A stretch of 64,000 bases of DNA from SZUA-35 sp965530755 (lineage in GTDB: Bacteria > Actinomycetota > Acidimicrobiia > Acidimicrobiales > SZUA-35), in contig CBESNA010000003.1 of the NCBI GenBank assembly GCA_965530755.1, positions 62,001 through 126,000 on the forward strand, read 5' to 3'. The notes under the pieces were generated by a model. It was not told the DNA's origin. It did not search any database and saw only the letters and a list, made by a program, of their open reading frames with translations. Position 1 is the stretch's first letter. The number at the start of each line of letters is the position of its first letter. The translations under genes and the position numbers were made by a program. Positions 36,087-43,619 of the stretch are shown here, one piece after another.

Positions 36087-37100
36087 GTGCTCGTCGTGTT
36101 CGTCGTCCTCCTCGCCGTCCTGGCACTCGTGCTGCTGATGCTGTTGCTCCAGTCGCGCGGAGCCCTCGCTTCCACGCAGGAGACCCTGGCCTCGACACAG
36201 CGGGATCTCGTCTCGAGCCGAACCAGAACCACAGAACTCGACGCGCGGGTGGCCGAGCTGGACATCGCTCGTTCGGAAGCCGAGGAGCTCGTCGGGGAAC
36301 TCCGTACCGAGCTGGCCGCCGAAAACGATCGGGCCACGGCGGCCGAGGCGAACACCGCCGAGCTCGAAGCAGCACGGGCCGACGCCGAAACCACCCGATC
36401 CCAGATCGAGACTGCCCTGACGGAACGAACGGAGGCGCTCGCCGACGCACAGTCGATCATCGAGACGCGGAACCGAGCCGCCGAGGAGCAGGCGGCGGAG
36501 ATCCTCGACCTGACCCATCAGAGCGAGCAACTCCAAGTCGAGCTCGTGGAGGCCGCCGACAAGGCGGCCAAACAGCGAGCCCCCACCGTTCCGAGCGTGC
36601 TGGTGTCCGACGACGGAGCGGACCTCGACGTCCCCGGCTACAACCCATCGATGGCGTGGGAGCTCGAACTCGTACGTAGCGCCAGGACCTGGCGATACAG
36701 CGTTGCCGCCAATCCCGTCGAAGATGCGAATCCGTTCGATGGCGCCGAGAATCCCCTGAAACTGGCCGTCGAGATCGAGGCGCTGGCACTACGCGAGGAC
36801 GTCGGAGCGTTCATCGGCATCGATTGGCGGGCTGGAAACACGATCGACCCGGACATCGACCCGGCACGTGCCCACCTGACGCTTCGCCTTGCCCAGGAAC
36901 TCCTCGCCTCTGCGGCTCGTGAGATGTCACCCTCGACGTTGATCGTTGTGCCCGATCCCGCTCGCGGCGGCGTGTCGCTGGAAGTCGTCGCGTCTGATCC
37001 GGACGACGTCGATTTCAAGATCCCGCCACCACCGATCGCCAGCGAGTGGATCGGCATCGACGAGCACGGCGGCATGGTCGTGACGGTCAGAGTCGACTGA
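36087..37100 (+). CDS. Membrane-anchored coiled-coil protein, unknown function
   Basis: This 337-residue protein starts with one strongly hydrophobic helix (LVVFVVLLAVLALVLLMLLL). A long coiled coil follows at about residues 25-165, rich in Glu, Ala, Arg and Thr (ELDARVAELDIARSEAEELV and similar). The C-terminal 150 residues form a compact domain with WELELVRSARTWRYSVA, LRLAQELLASAAREM and a hydrophobic end, which I do not recognise. The C-terminal region could be a histidine-kinase-like remnant, but no H, N or G box is visible. GTG 36087 is the first start. It is divergent from polX across 33 bases and precedes a response regulator gene by 120 bases, so a signalling link is conceivable but unproven. 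Confidence 0.62.
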   Translation: MLVVFVVLLAVLALVLLMLLLQSRGALASTQETLASTQRDLVSSRTRTTELDARVAELDIARSEAEELVGELRTELAAENDRATAAEANTAELEAARADAETTRSQIETALTERTEALADAQSIIETRNRAAEEQAAEILDLTHQSEQLQVELVEAADKAAKQRAPTVPSVLVSDDGADLDVPGYNPSMAWELELVRSARTWRYSVAANPVEDANPFDGAENPLKLAVEIEALALREDVGAFIGIDWRAGNTIDPDIDPARAHLTLRLAQELLASAAREMSPSTLIVVPDPARGGVSLEVVASDPDDVDFKIPPPPIASEWIGIDEHGGMVVTVRVD

Positions 37101-37220
37101 ACCCGGCCGTCTGGCAAACACCTGGCCTTCCGAACGACCGGTCGACTAGTGAAAATTGACTGCCTGCAAGAGTCGATCCGAGTGGCCGACCTTGCGGAGG
37201 GCCATGGGTACTCTCGCTCC

Positions 37221-37649
37221 ATGGTGCGATGGTTCATGATTGATGACAACGCCGAAGACCGCTCGATCCTCGAGCTTGCGCTCGACACGGTCGACGGTGT
37301 CGAGGCCGAGATGTTCGCTTCCGGGATCGAGGTGCTCGATCGTTTCGAGGCCGGAGATGTTCCCGACCTCCTCGTCCTCGACCTCGAGATGCCGGATCTG
37401 ACAGCGATCGAGATGCTGGCCGAGATCCGGGAGTCGCCCAGAACGGCCACCCTCCCGGTGGTGGTCCTCTCGGCCAACACCGATCTCGACCGGGTCGACC
37501 ACGTCTACCGCAACGGTGCCAACGTCTTCTTCGCCAAGCCGGACTCGGTGTTCGGCTTCGCCCGGCTGTTCCAGAACCTTCATGAGTTTTGGGACATGGC
37601 CGTGCCACCACCCGTGGCCGTCGAGCCGTCGTTCGATCATTCGATGTAG
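37221..37649 (+). CDS. Single-domain response regulator
   Basis: This 142-residue protein is a receiver domain with no output domain. The acidic pocket is in MIDDNAEDRS, the phosphorylated aspartate in LLVLDLEMPDL, the conserved Ser/Thr region in VVVLSANTD, and the conserved lysine in FFAKPDS. It resembles Rcp1/CheY-like regulators that carry a phosphate between kinases or act by protein contact. ATG 37221 gives a protein starting at the first beta strand; GTG 37149 would add 24 residues that do not fit the fold. No histidine kinase is recognised in the window. The gap to the pirin gene (32 bases) contains an AT-rich patch. Confidence 0.85.
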   Translation: MVRWFMIDDNAEDRSILELALDTVDGVEAEMFASGIEVLDRFEAGDVPDLLVLDLEMPDLTAIEMLAEIRESPRTATLPVVVLSANTDLDRVDHVYRNGANVFFAKPDSVFGFARLFQNLHEFWDMAVPPPVAVEPSFDHSM

Positions 37650-37681
37650 TTCGAATCTGAATTAGATGGTAGTCTGGTGGG

Positions 37682-38728
37682 GTGACAGCCTCGCCGCAGA
37701 CCCATTCGATCAGACAGACCTTTCCACTCGGCGCCCAATGGCCGACCATCGACCCATTTCTCTTCGTCGCCCACCACCGTGACGCCTATCCCCAGGGCAC
37801 CGACCGACTCGGTCCGGCGGCCCCGCTCGACGGCCGCAACCTCGGCCAGGACTTCGGCGGCAAAGACGGGTGGAACATGTACCACGGCACCGGCGTTCCC
37901 GGCTTCCCCCAGCACCCCCACCGAGGCTTCGAGACGGTGACCTACGTCCGTTCCGGGCGAATCGATCACGCCGACTCCCTCGGCGCCACCGCTCGCTTCG
38001 GCGACGGCGACACTCAGTGGATGACAGCCGGCTCCGGGATCCAGCACTGCGAGATGTTCCCGCTGCTTCATCAGGATCAGCCAAATCCACTCGAGCTGTT
38101 TCAGATCTGGCTCAACCTCCCGGCCGAAGACAAGATGGTCGACCCCTACTTCACGATGCTGTGGCGTGATGACACGCCAACGGTTCGCCTCGGCGGTGAC
38201 GGCCCCCACGTCGACATCACCGTCATTGCGGGCGATCTGTTCGGCGCCGCGGCCGCCGCACCCCCACCCAACTCCTGGGCTGCCCGGCCTGCGGCCGAGG
38301 TCGGTGTCTGGCACCTGAGCTTCGAACCCGGAGCGACCATGACGTTGCCCCAGACGCTGGCCGATTCAACCCAGCGCGTCCTCTATGCGTTCGAGGGTTC
38401 GTCCATCTCGATCGACGGGACGACGCTCGATGCAGGAAACGGTGCGCTTCTGGCCAGCGACAACGACGTCGCTCTCGAGGCCGGTCCCGGCGGAGTCGAG
38501 TGCCTTGTCCTCCAGGGACATCCGATCAATGAGCCCGTGGCCCGATACGGACCGTTCGTGATGAACACGGACGACGAGATCCGCCAAGCCTTCGCCGACT
38601 ACCGCACGACCGAGTTCGGCGGGTGGCCGTGGCCCTCCCCCGAGCCGAACCACGGTCCGACCAAGGGTCGATTCGCCATCCACGCCGACGGCCGACTCGA
38701 GGATGCCGACCAACCGTCCAGGGTCTGA
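37682..38728 (+). CDS. Pirin family protein (bicupin)
   Basis: This 348-residue protein belongs to the pirin family of double-cupin proteins. The first cupin carries the metal site: HPHRGFETVTYVRSGRIDHA (two His) and GSGIQHCEMFPL (His and Glu). The C-terminal cupin has LSFEPGATMTLPQTL, GALLASDNDVALE and LVLQGHPINEPVARYGPFVM, where pirins keep a signature motif. Bacterial pirins are known as quercetinase-like oxygenases or as protein-binding regulators; which applies is unknown. GTG 37682 follows an AT-rich stretch (GAATCTGAATTAGATGGTAG at 37652-37671) that could hold a promoter. It is slightly longer than the 230-300 residues usual for pirins because of central Pro/Ala-rich sequence. Confidence 0.85.
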   Translation: MTASPQTHSIRQTFPLGAQWPTIDPFLFVAHHRDAYPQGTDRLGPAAPLDGRNLGQDFGGKDGWNMYHGTGVPGFPQHPHRGFETVTYVRSGRIDHADSLGATARFGDGDTQWMTAGSGIQHCEMFPLLHQDQPNPLELFQIWLNLPAEDKMVDPYFTMLWRDDTPTVRLGGDGPHVDITVIAGDLFGAAAAAPPPNSWAARPAAEVGVWHLSFEPGATMTLPQTLADSTQRVLYAFEGSSISIDGTTLDAGNGALLASDNDVALEAGPGGVECLVLQGHPINEPVARYGPFVMNTDDEIRQAFADYRTTEFGGWPWPSPEPNHGPTKGRFAIHADGRLEDADQPSRV

Positions 38729-38772
38729 AAGCCACGGCCGCAACCAGCGGGCAACGCGCCTACGGTGCGAAC

Positions 38773-40938
38773 GTGAGCGAATCGGGCAGTGGCAGTGAGC
38801 AGCGCGTGATCGCCGAACCGCCGCGTCCCACCGATGCGGAGGTGGCATCCGAGCTCGATGCCCACGTGAAGGCGCTTGCGGGTCCGGAGGCGACAGCCAG
38901 GCCAGAACAGCTGGCCGCCGTTCAAGCAGTGGTGGCCGGACGGCGCCGGACGCTGCTGGTGGCCCGCACCGGCTTCGGCAAGTCCGCTGTCTATTTCTCG
39001 GCGACGCGCATGCTTCGAGACCGAGGATGGGGCCCCACCGTCGTCGTCTCACCGCTTCTCGCCCTGATGCGAGACCAGGTCGACGCAGCACGCCGCCTCG
39101 GTCTGTCGGCCGAGACCATCAACTCGTCGAACCTCGACGCATGGGATTCGATCGAGACCCGAATCAACGACGACACGATCGACCTCTTGCTGATCGCCCC
39201 GGAGCGACTCGCCAATGCAGGATTTCGACGTCGCGTGTTCGACACGATGCGCACCCGAGCATTCGCACTCGTGTGCGACGAGGCTCACTGCATCTCCGAC
39301 TGGGGACACGACTTCCGGCCCGACTATCGCCGCCTCCGCCGTTTGCTCGAGGATCTGCCGGCCTGGACCCCCGTCCTTGCCACGACCGCCACCGCCAACC
39401 AACGCGTCACCGACGACGTCGCCGCACAGTTGGGTGAGGACACCCTCGTCCTCCGCACTTCGCTCGATCGATCGTCGCTTCATCTGTCGGTCGTCGACCT
39501 CCCGGACGATGCTCATCGATTGGCCTGGCTGGGCACCCACCTCGACGAGCTCGATGGCTCGGGCATCATCTACTGCCTCACGGTTGATCAAGCCGAGACC
39601 ACCGCGTCATGGCTGCGATCCCGCGGCCACGCCGTCGAGGCATACAGCGGAGGCGTCGATCCGGAACGGCGTTTGCTTCTGGAGCGTCAACTCCGGGACA
39701 ACGAGCTGAAGGCCCTGGTCGCCACCTCGGCGCTCGGCATGGGTTTCGACAAGGGCGACATGGCGTTCTGCGTGCATCTCGGGCTCCCCCCGTCTCCGGT
39801 CGCGTACTACCAGCAGATCGGCCGCGCCGGCCGCAACATCGACCGGGCTTCGGTCATCGCGCTTCCGAGACCGACCGAGGACGGCGCCGTGTGGCGATGG
39901 TTCGAGTCGGTCTCCATGCCCACCGAGGCCACGTGTCGGTCCGTTCTCGACGAGCTCGAGCTCCACGGCTCCTCTTCGGTGGCGGCACTGGAGATCAACG
40001 TCAATCTCGGCCGCACCCGCCTCGGCACGCTGATGAACATCCTCGATGTGGACGGCGCGGTCGAACGGGTCAAGGGTGGCTGGGCCAGGACGAGCGAACC
40101 CTGGAGCTACAACCACGAGCTCGTCGACAGCTTGAAGCAACTGCGCCGCGCCGAAGGCGAGCAGATGCGGGACTGGGCATCGCTCACGACCTGCCGCCTC
40201 CGCTACCTCCGCGAGGCTCTCGACGATGCCGAGGCCGACAATTGTGGTCGGTGCGACAACTGCACGGGGCGCCGGCCAGACCTCAGTACTGACCCCGCAG
40301 ATGTAGCGGCAGCGAGCCAACGCCTCCGCGGCGGCGACGTGGTGATCGATGCCCGTAAACAGTGGCCGTCCGGACTCGGCGCCCCGAGGGGCAAAATCGC
40401 GCCGGAGCGCCAGCCGTCCGAGGGCAGGGCACTCGCTCGTGTCGGCGACGGAGGTTGGGGGCCCGTGGTGGAGCGGCTGATAGCCGCCGCCGACCGGGGC
40501 GAAGCTGCCGAGCTTCCGCCCGACCTCGGCATCGCCTTGGCCCAGATCCTGAAGCGGTGGCCTTGGGAGGCCAGACCGACCTGGATCTGCCCGATGCCTT
40601 CGCGCCGTCGCGACGACCTGATCAACGCGATCGCCGAACATCTCGGAACTCTCGGGAAACTCCCAGTGCATCAGGCTCTCGTCGACGCTGCCGTCACGGA
40701 CCGAGACCACGACGCCGGCCACCAGGCCGACCAGTCCAATTCGGCCCACCAGGTGAGCAACGTGTGGGGTCGGCTTGCGATCGACGAGACGGCGGTCCCT
40801 CCCCCCGACATCGCCGCCGGGCCCGTCCTGCTCATCGACGACGAGGTCGACAGCCGATGGACGCTCTCGATCGCTGCCCACACGCTGACCGGCGCAGGGT
40901 TCGGGCCCGTCTTGCCGCTGGCCCTTCGGTCTCGATAG
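38773..40938 (+). CDS. recQ: RecQ-family ATP-dependent DNA helicase with C-terminal PRTase-like segment
   Basis: This 721-residue 3'-5' DNA helicase acts in recombination and repair. The core carries VARTGFGKSAVYFSATRML (Walker A), VVSPLLALMRDQ, CDEAHCISDWGHDFRPDY (DEAH box and aromatic loop), ATTATANQRV, SALGMGFDKGDMAFCVHLGL and YYQQIGRAGRN. The RecQ-Ct zinc site follows (CRLRYLREA, then CGRCDNC). There is no HRDC domain. The last 150 residues contain ARPTWICPMPSRRRDDLINA and GPVLLIDDEVDSRWTL, which resemble a phosphoribosyltransferase-type PRPP motif; similar tails occur in actinobacterial RecQ proteins. GTG 38773 (VSESGSG) is chosen since upstream sequence is not protein-like. Confidence 0.92.
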   Translation: MSESGSGSEQRVIAEPPRPTDAEVASELDAHVKALAGPEATARPEQLAAVQAVVAGRRRTLLVARTGFGKSAVYFSATRMLRDRGWGPTVVVSPLLALMRDQVDAARRLGLSAETINSSNLDAWDSIETRINDDTIDLLLIAPERLANAGFRRRVFDTMRTRAFALVCDEAHCISDWGHDFRPDYRRLRRLLEDLPAWTPVLATTATANQRVTDDVAAQLGEDTLVLRTSLDRSSLHLSVVDLPDDAHRLAWLGTHLDELDGSGIIYCLTVDQAETTASWLRSRGHAVEAYSGGVDPERRLLLERQLRDNELKALVATSALGMGFDKGDMAFCVHLGLPPSPVAYYQQIGRAGRNIDRASVIALPRPTEDGAVWRWFESVSMPTEATCRSVLDELELHGSSSVAALEINVNLGRTRLGTLMNILDVDGAVERVKGGWARTSEPWSYNHELVDSLKQLRRAEGEQMRDWASLTTCRLRYLREALDDAEADNCGRCDNCTGRRPDLSTDPADVAAASQRLRGGDVVIDARKQWPSGLGAPRGKIAPERQPSEGRALARVGDGGWGPVVERLIAAADRGEAAELPPDLGIALAQILKRWPWEARPTWICPMPSRRRDDLINAIAEHLGTLGKLPVHQALVDAAVTDRDHDAGHQADQSNSAHQVSNVWGRLAIDETAVPPPDIAAGPVLLIDDEVDSRWTLSIAAHTLTGAGFGPVLPLALRSR

Positions 40939-40999
40939 GCCGTTCGGCCGATTTCACCTTTCGCGGTCATACATCACGCAGTGTGACCGATGAAACAGT

Positions 41000-41674
41000 G
41001 TGGATCGCCGCATCGTCATCCCCGGGCTCAGAGCCATCGTCTCCCATGCGTGGGTCAACGTGGTCACCGGGAAGATCGTGCCGCTCGTGATATTCCTCGC
41101 GTTGTTCAGTTCGGTTGGCATCACGGCCGCTGTGCTGGCCGCGCTGGCGTGGTCGCTCGGACTGGTTGCGTACCAACGGGCCAACGGCCATCGAATTGCC
41201 GGTCTGGTCATCCTCAGCATCGTGGGCAACACCGCCAAGACGATCGTGGCGCTCGCCACCGGCAGCGTGGTCGCCTACTTCATCCAGCCGACCATCAGCA
41301 CGACGCTGATCGGCACCGCCTTTCTCCTGTCGGTCCCGCTGGGTTTCCCGCTGGCCGAACGACTCGTCAACGACTTCTGCCCGATCGACGAGGCGACGAA
41401 AGCGGAGCCGGCGTACAACGCATTCTTTCCTCGCCTGTCGTTTCTCTGGGCAGCGACGAGCCTCCTCAACGGCGGCGTGACGCTCTACCTGCTCCTCACC
41501 CAGTCGATAGCGAAGTTCCTGATCATCAAGGCGTTTCTCGGACCTGCGACCACGACGCTGACGATCGCTGTCGGACTGTGGTGGTTCCGACGCTCGATGA
41601 AGGCCGCCGGCATCGAAGTGGTACTGGCCAGGCGGATCCGAGCGGATCCGGTCAGCCCTCTCGTCGCAACCTGA
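41000..41674 (+). CDS. VC0807-like multipass membrane protein
   Basis: This 224-residue protein has about six hydrophobic segments, including IVPLVIFLALFSSVGITAAV, TIVALATGSVVAYFIQP and LIGTAFLLSVPLGFPLAERL. The segments LAALAWSLGLVAYQRANGH and SFLWAATSLLNGGVTLYLLL remind me of the VC0807 family, which has no assigned function. No transport or catalytic motif is visible. GTG 41000 is the start used. Its 3' end overlaps the end of etfA on the other strand by 23 bases, so the two genes converge without a terminator between them. Confidence 0.7.
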   Translation: MDRRIVIPGLRAIVSHAWVNVVTGKIVPLVIFLALFSSVGITAAVLAALAWSLGLVAYQRANGHRIAGLVILSIVGNTAKTIVALATGSVVAYFIQPTISTTLIGTAFLLSVPLGFPLAERLVNDFCPIDEATKAEPAYNAFFPRLSFLWAATSLLNGGVTLYLLLTQSIAKFLIIKAFLGPATTTLTIAVGLWWFRRSMKAAGIEVVLARRIRADPVSPLVAT

Positions 41675-42608
41675 TCTCGGCGACGATCGCAGGGATCACT
41701 TCGTGGAGATCTCCGATCACGGCATAGTCGGCCTTGGTCACCATGTTCGCGTTCGGATCAGTGTTGATGGCCAGGATGTTCTTGCTCGCCATTGCCCCGA
41801 CCCAATGCTGAATGGCGCCGGAGATCCCGCTGGCGATGTAGATCTCGGGAGCGATCCGAGTGCCGGTCTGGCCGACCTGATCGGAGTGGGGTCGCCAACC
41901 ATTGTTGGTGACGGCCCGCGAACAGCCGACTCGTCCACCGAGCAGCTCGGCGAGTTCGTCCAATGGTGCGAACTCGGCCGCCCCACCGACCCCACGACCG
42001 CCGCTGACGACGACGGGGGCTGTTGCCAGGGTGACGCCGGCCTCGGCGATCTCACGACCCCGCACGATCGTGAGCGCCGCTGATTCGTCAAGCTCGGCTG
42101 CGAACGACTCCGTCGAGCACTCGGCTGCTCCACCCTCCACCGCTTCCACCGCGTGGTGGGCCACCGACACGATCCTCGAGTCGGCTTCGAGCGATGTCCG
42201 CTCGAGAAGCGAGCCACCCCATTGCACGCGGGTCATCTCCTCGGCGCCGTCGTCGAGCTCCACTACGTTGGCCACGAACGGGAGATCGAGCCGGGCAGCG
42301 GCTTGGGCCAGGACCTCGTTGCCCTTCGATGTGCCACAGGCCAGCACGAGGTCCGGATCGTTCTCTTCGATCCAGAGGGCGAGCGCCTGGCCCCAGGCAT
42401 CGGGACCGAAGTCGGTATCGAGCAGCTCGTGCTCGGCCACATGAACACTCGACGCCCCGTGCGCCCCGAGTACGTCGGCGAAGTCGTGGTCGCCGCAGAC
42501 CAGCACGGCGATCTCGGCTTCGCCGATCGACCTCGCAAAGGTGAGCGCCTCGAGGGTGGCGGCGGAGAGAACCCCTCGATCGTGTTCGGCAAGCACAACG
42601 ATGTCCAT
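41652..42608 (-). CDS. etfA: Electron transfer flavoprotein alpha subunit
   Basis: This 318-residue subunit binds the FAD of the electron transfer flavoprotein. It begins MDIVVLAEHDRGVLSAATLE. The C-terminal FAD domain is diagnostic: VVVSGGRGVGGAAEFAPL, GCSRAVTNNGWRPHSDQVGQ, TGTRIAPEIYIASGISGA, QHWVGAMASKNILAINTDPN and KADYAVIGDLHEVIPAIV. ETF takes electrons from flavin dehydrogenases, here most likely the dimethylglycine-dehydrogenase-type oxidase upstream in the same direction, and passes them to ETF:quinone oxidoreductase (not in window). The ATG shares one base with the etfB stop (TGATG), so the two subunits are coupled. Confidence 0.96.
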   Translation of the reverse strand: MDIVVLAEHDRGVLSAATLEALTFARSIGEAEIAVLVCGDHDFADVLGAHGASSVHVAEHELLDTDFGPDAWGQALALWIEENDPDLVLACGTSKGNEVLAQAAARLDLPFVANVVELDDGAEEMTRVQWGGSLLERTSLEADSRIVSVAHHAVEAVEGGAAECSTESFAAELDESAALTIVRGREIAEAGVTLATAPVVVSGGRGVGGAAEFAPLDELAELLGGRVGCSRAVTNNGWRPHSDQVGQTGTRIAPEIYIASGISGAIQHWVGAMASKNILAINTDPNANMVTKADYAVIGDLHEVIPAIVAEIRLRREG

Positions 42609-43393
42609 CACAAGACTCCCAGTTCGTCGAGCAGGTCGACCACGGCCGCGGCCGCTTCCGGGCCGATGCCCAGCGTGACGGTGGTGCTCTCCTGCTGCGC
42701 CGGCTGCAGCAGCCGAAGCAGACGCTGGCCGCCGGCGGCGCCGTCCGCTTCGAGGACGGTGACCGGCACCTTCTTCGATGCGAGCCGGCCTTTCATCGTG
42801 GGATAGCGCGGGAGGTTGAGGCCCTCCTTGACGCCGAGCACCGCCGGAACCGGCAGCGAGTAGATCTCGAAGCCGCCATCGATGTCGCGCTTGGCCGTCA
42901 CGGTGCCGGCGTCGAGGTCGACCTCGATGCCCTTGATCGCATTGACGATCGGACGTCCGAGCGCGTGGGCCACTCGAACGCCGACCTGGAACCCGCCGGC
43001 ATCGGCACTTTCGTTGCCGAACAAGATCAGGTCGAAACGACCACCGCCATCGTCGGCGGGGCGTGCCTCGAGGTCGGCCACTGCACTGGCGATGGCACGT
43101 GCGGTGCGCTGCGGATCCCACGCAGTGCCATCGGTCGTCAGCAGGACGGCGTGCTGGATGCCGAGCGACGCCGAGTACCGAAGTTGCTCCTCGGCTTCGG
43201 GCGGGCCGAGCGTGAGCACGGTGGCATCACCGCCAAATCGCTCGATGAGCTGCACGGCCTCCTCGACGGCGCACTCCTCGTGCGGACTCATGGCGAAGCC
43301 GAGGTGAGCGGTGTCCACGGACTGCTCGTCTGCGGTGATGTTGATCTTGGCCCCAGGTGCCGGCACCCGTTTGACACACACCAGGATTCGCAT
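42608..43393 (-). CDS. etfB: Electron transfer flavoprotein beta subunit
   Basis: This 261-residue subunit pairs with EtfA and binds AMP. It begins MRILVCVKRVPAPGAKINIT, and has SPHEECAVEEAVQLIER, LILFGNESADAGGFQVGVRV and YSLPVPAVLGVKEGLNLPRY, all typical of EtfB. ATG 43393 is chosen because the true family N-terminus starts there. The frame is open further upstream but runs into the repeat region. etfB lies 226 bases downstream of the DMGDH-type gene on the same strand, separated by two 61-base direct repeats, so it may be read from its own promoter or by readthrough. Confidence 0.96.
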   Translation of the reverse strand: MRILVCVKRVPAPGAKINITADEQSVDTAHLGFAMSPHEECAVEEAVQLIERFGGDATVLTLGPPEAEEQLRYSASLGIQHAVLLTTDGTAWDPQRTARAIASAVADLEARPADDGGGRFDLILFGNESADAGGFQVGVRVAHALGRPIVNAIKGIEVDLDAGTVTAKRDIDGGFEIYSLPVPAVLGVKEGLNLPRYPTMKGRLASKKVPVTVLEADGAAGGQRLLRLLQPAQQESTTVTLGIGPEAAAAVVDLLDELGVL

Positions 43394-43407
43394 GTTCACA
43401 TGCTCCG

Positions 43408-43468
43408 TCGCGCAAGCGCCCAGGGGAGCAACTCTAAGAGTTGCCACTCGCTGCGCTCAGACAATCCG
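43408..43468. repeat. 61-base direct repeat, copy 1 (upstream of etfB)
   Basis: This copy and the one at 43506-43566 match at about 57 of 61 positions by eye. It contains the perfect inverted repeat GCAACTCTAAGAGTTGC (43427-43443), followed by the CACTCGCTGCGCTC core shared with palindromes elsewhere in the window. It lies between the DMGDH-type gene and etfB. Confidence 0.85.
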
Positions 43469-43505
43469 CGTCGAGCGATCCTTGCTGCTCCCTGCACATG
43501 CCCTT

Positions 43506-43566
43506 TCGCGCATGCGCCCAGGGGAGCAACTCGAAGAGTTGCCACTCGCTGTGCTCGGACAATCCG
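43506..43566. repeat. 61-base direct repeat, copy 2 (upstream of etfB)
   Basis: This copy contains the inverted repeat GCAACTC-GAA-GAGTTGC and ends in a second hairpin, CTCGG-ACAAT-CCGAG (43554-43568). The spacing between copies is 37 bases. Differences from copy 1 are single substitutions, some of which keep pairing possible. Confidence 0.85.
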
Positions 43567-43619
43567 AGACCTCGCTCGGGCTGCTCCGCTCTGCTCCGCA
43601 GCGTGAACAACGATGGTCA

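Noticed and set aside
36054..36536. Upstream extension of polX
   Set aside because: It is antisense to the divergent coiled-coil gene; PolX proteins begin near ASILAMLDELVTL.
37640..37681. tRNA-like sequence (GTTCGAATC) before the pirin gene
   Set aside because: No acceptor stem or cloverleaf can be formed around it; it is an AT-rich gap, at most a promoter.
43394..43447. Longer N-terminus for EtfB (start at 43447)
   Set aside because: It would read into the direct-repeat element; the conserved MRILVCVKRVPAPG start is at 43393.
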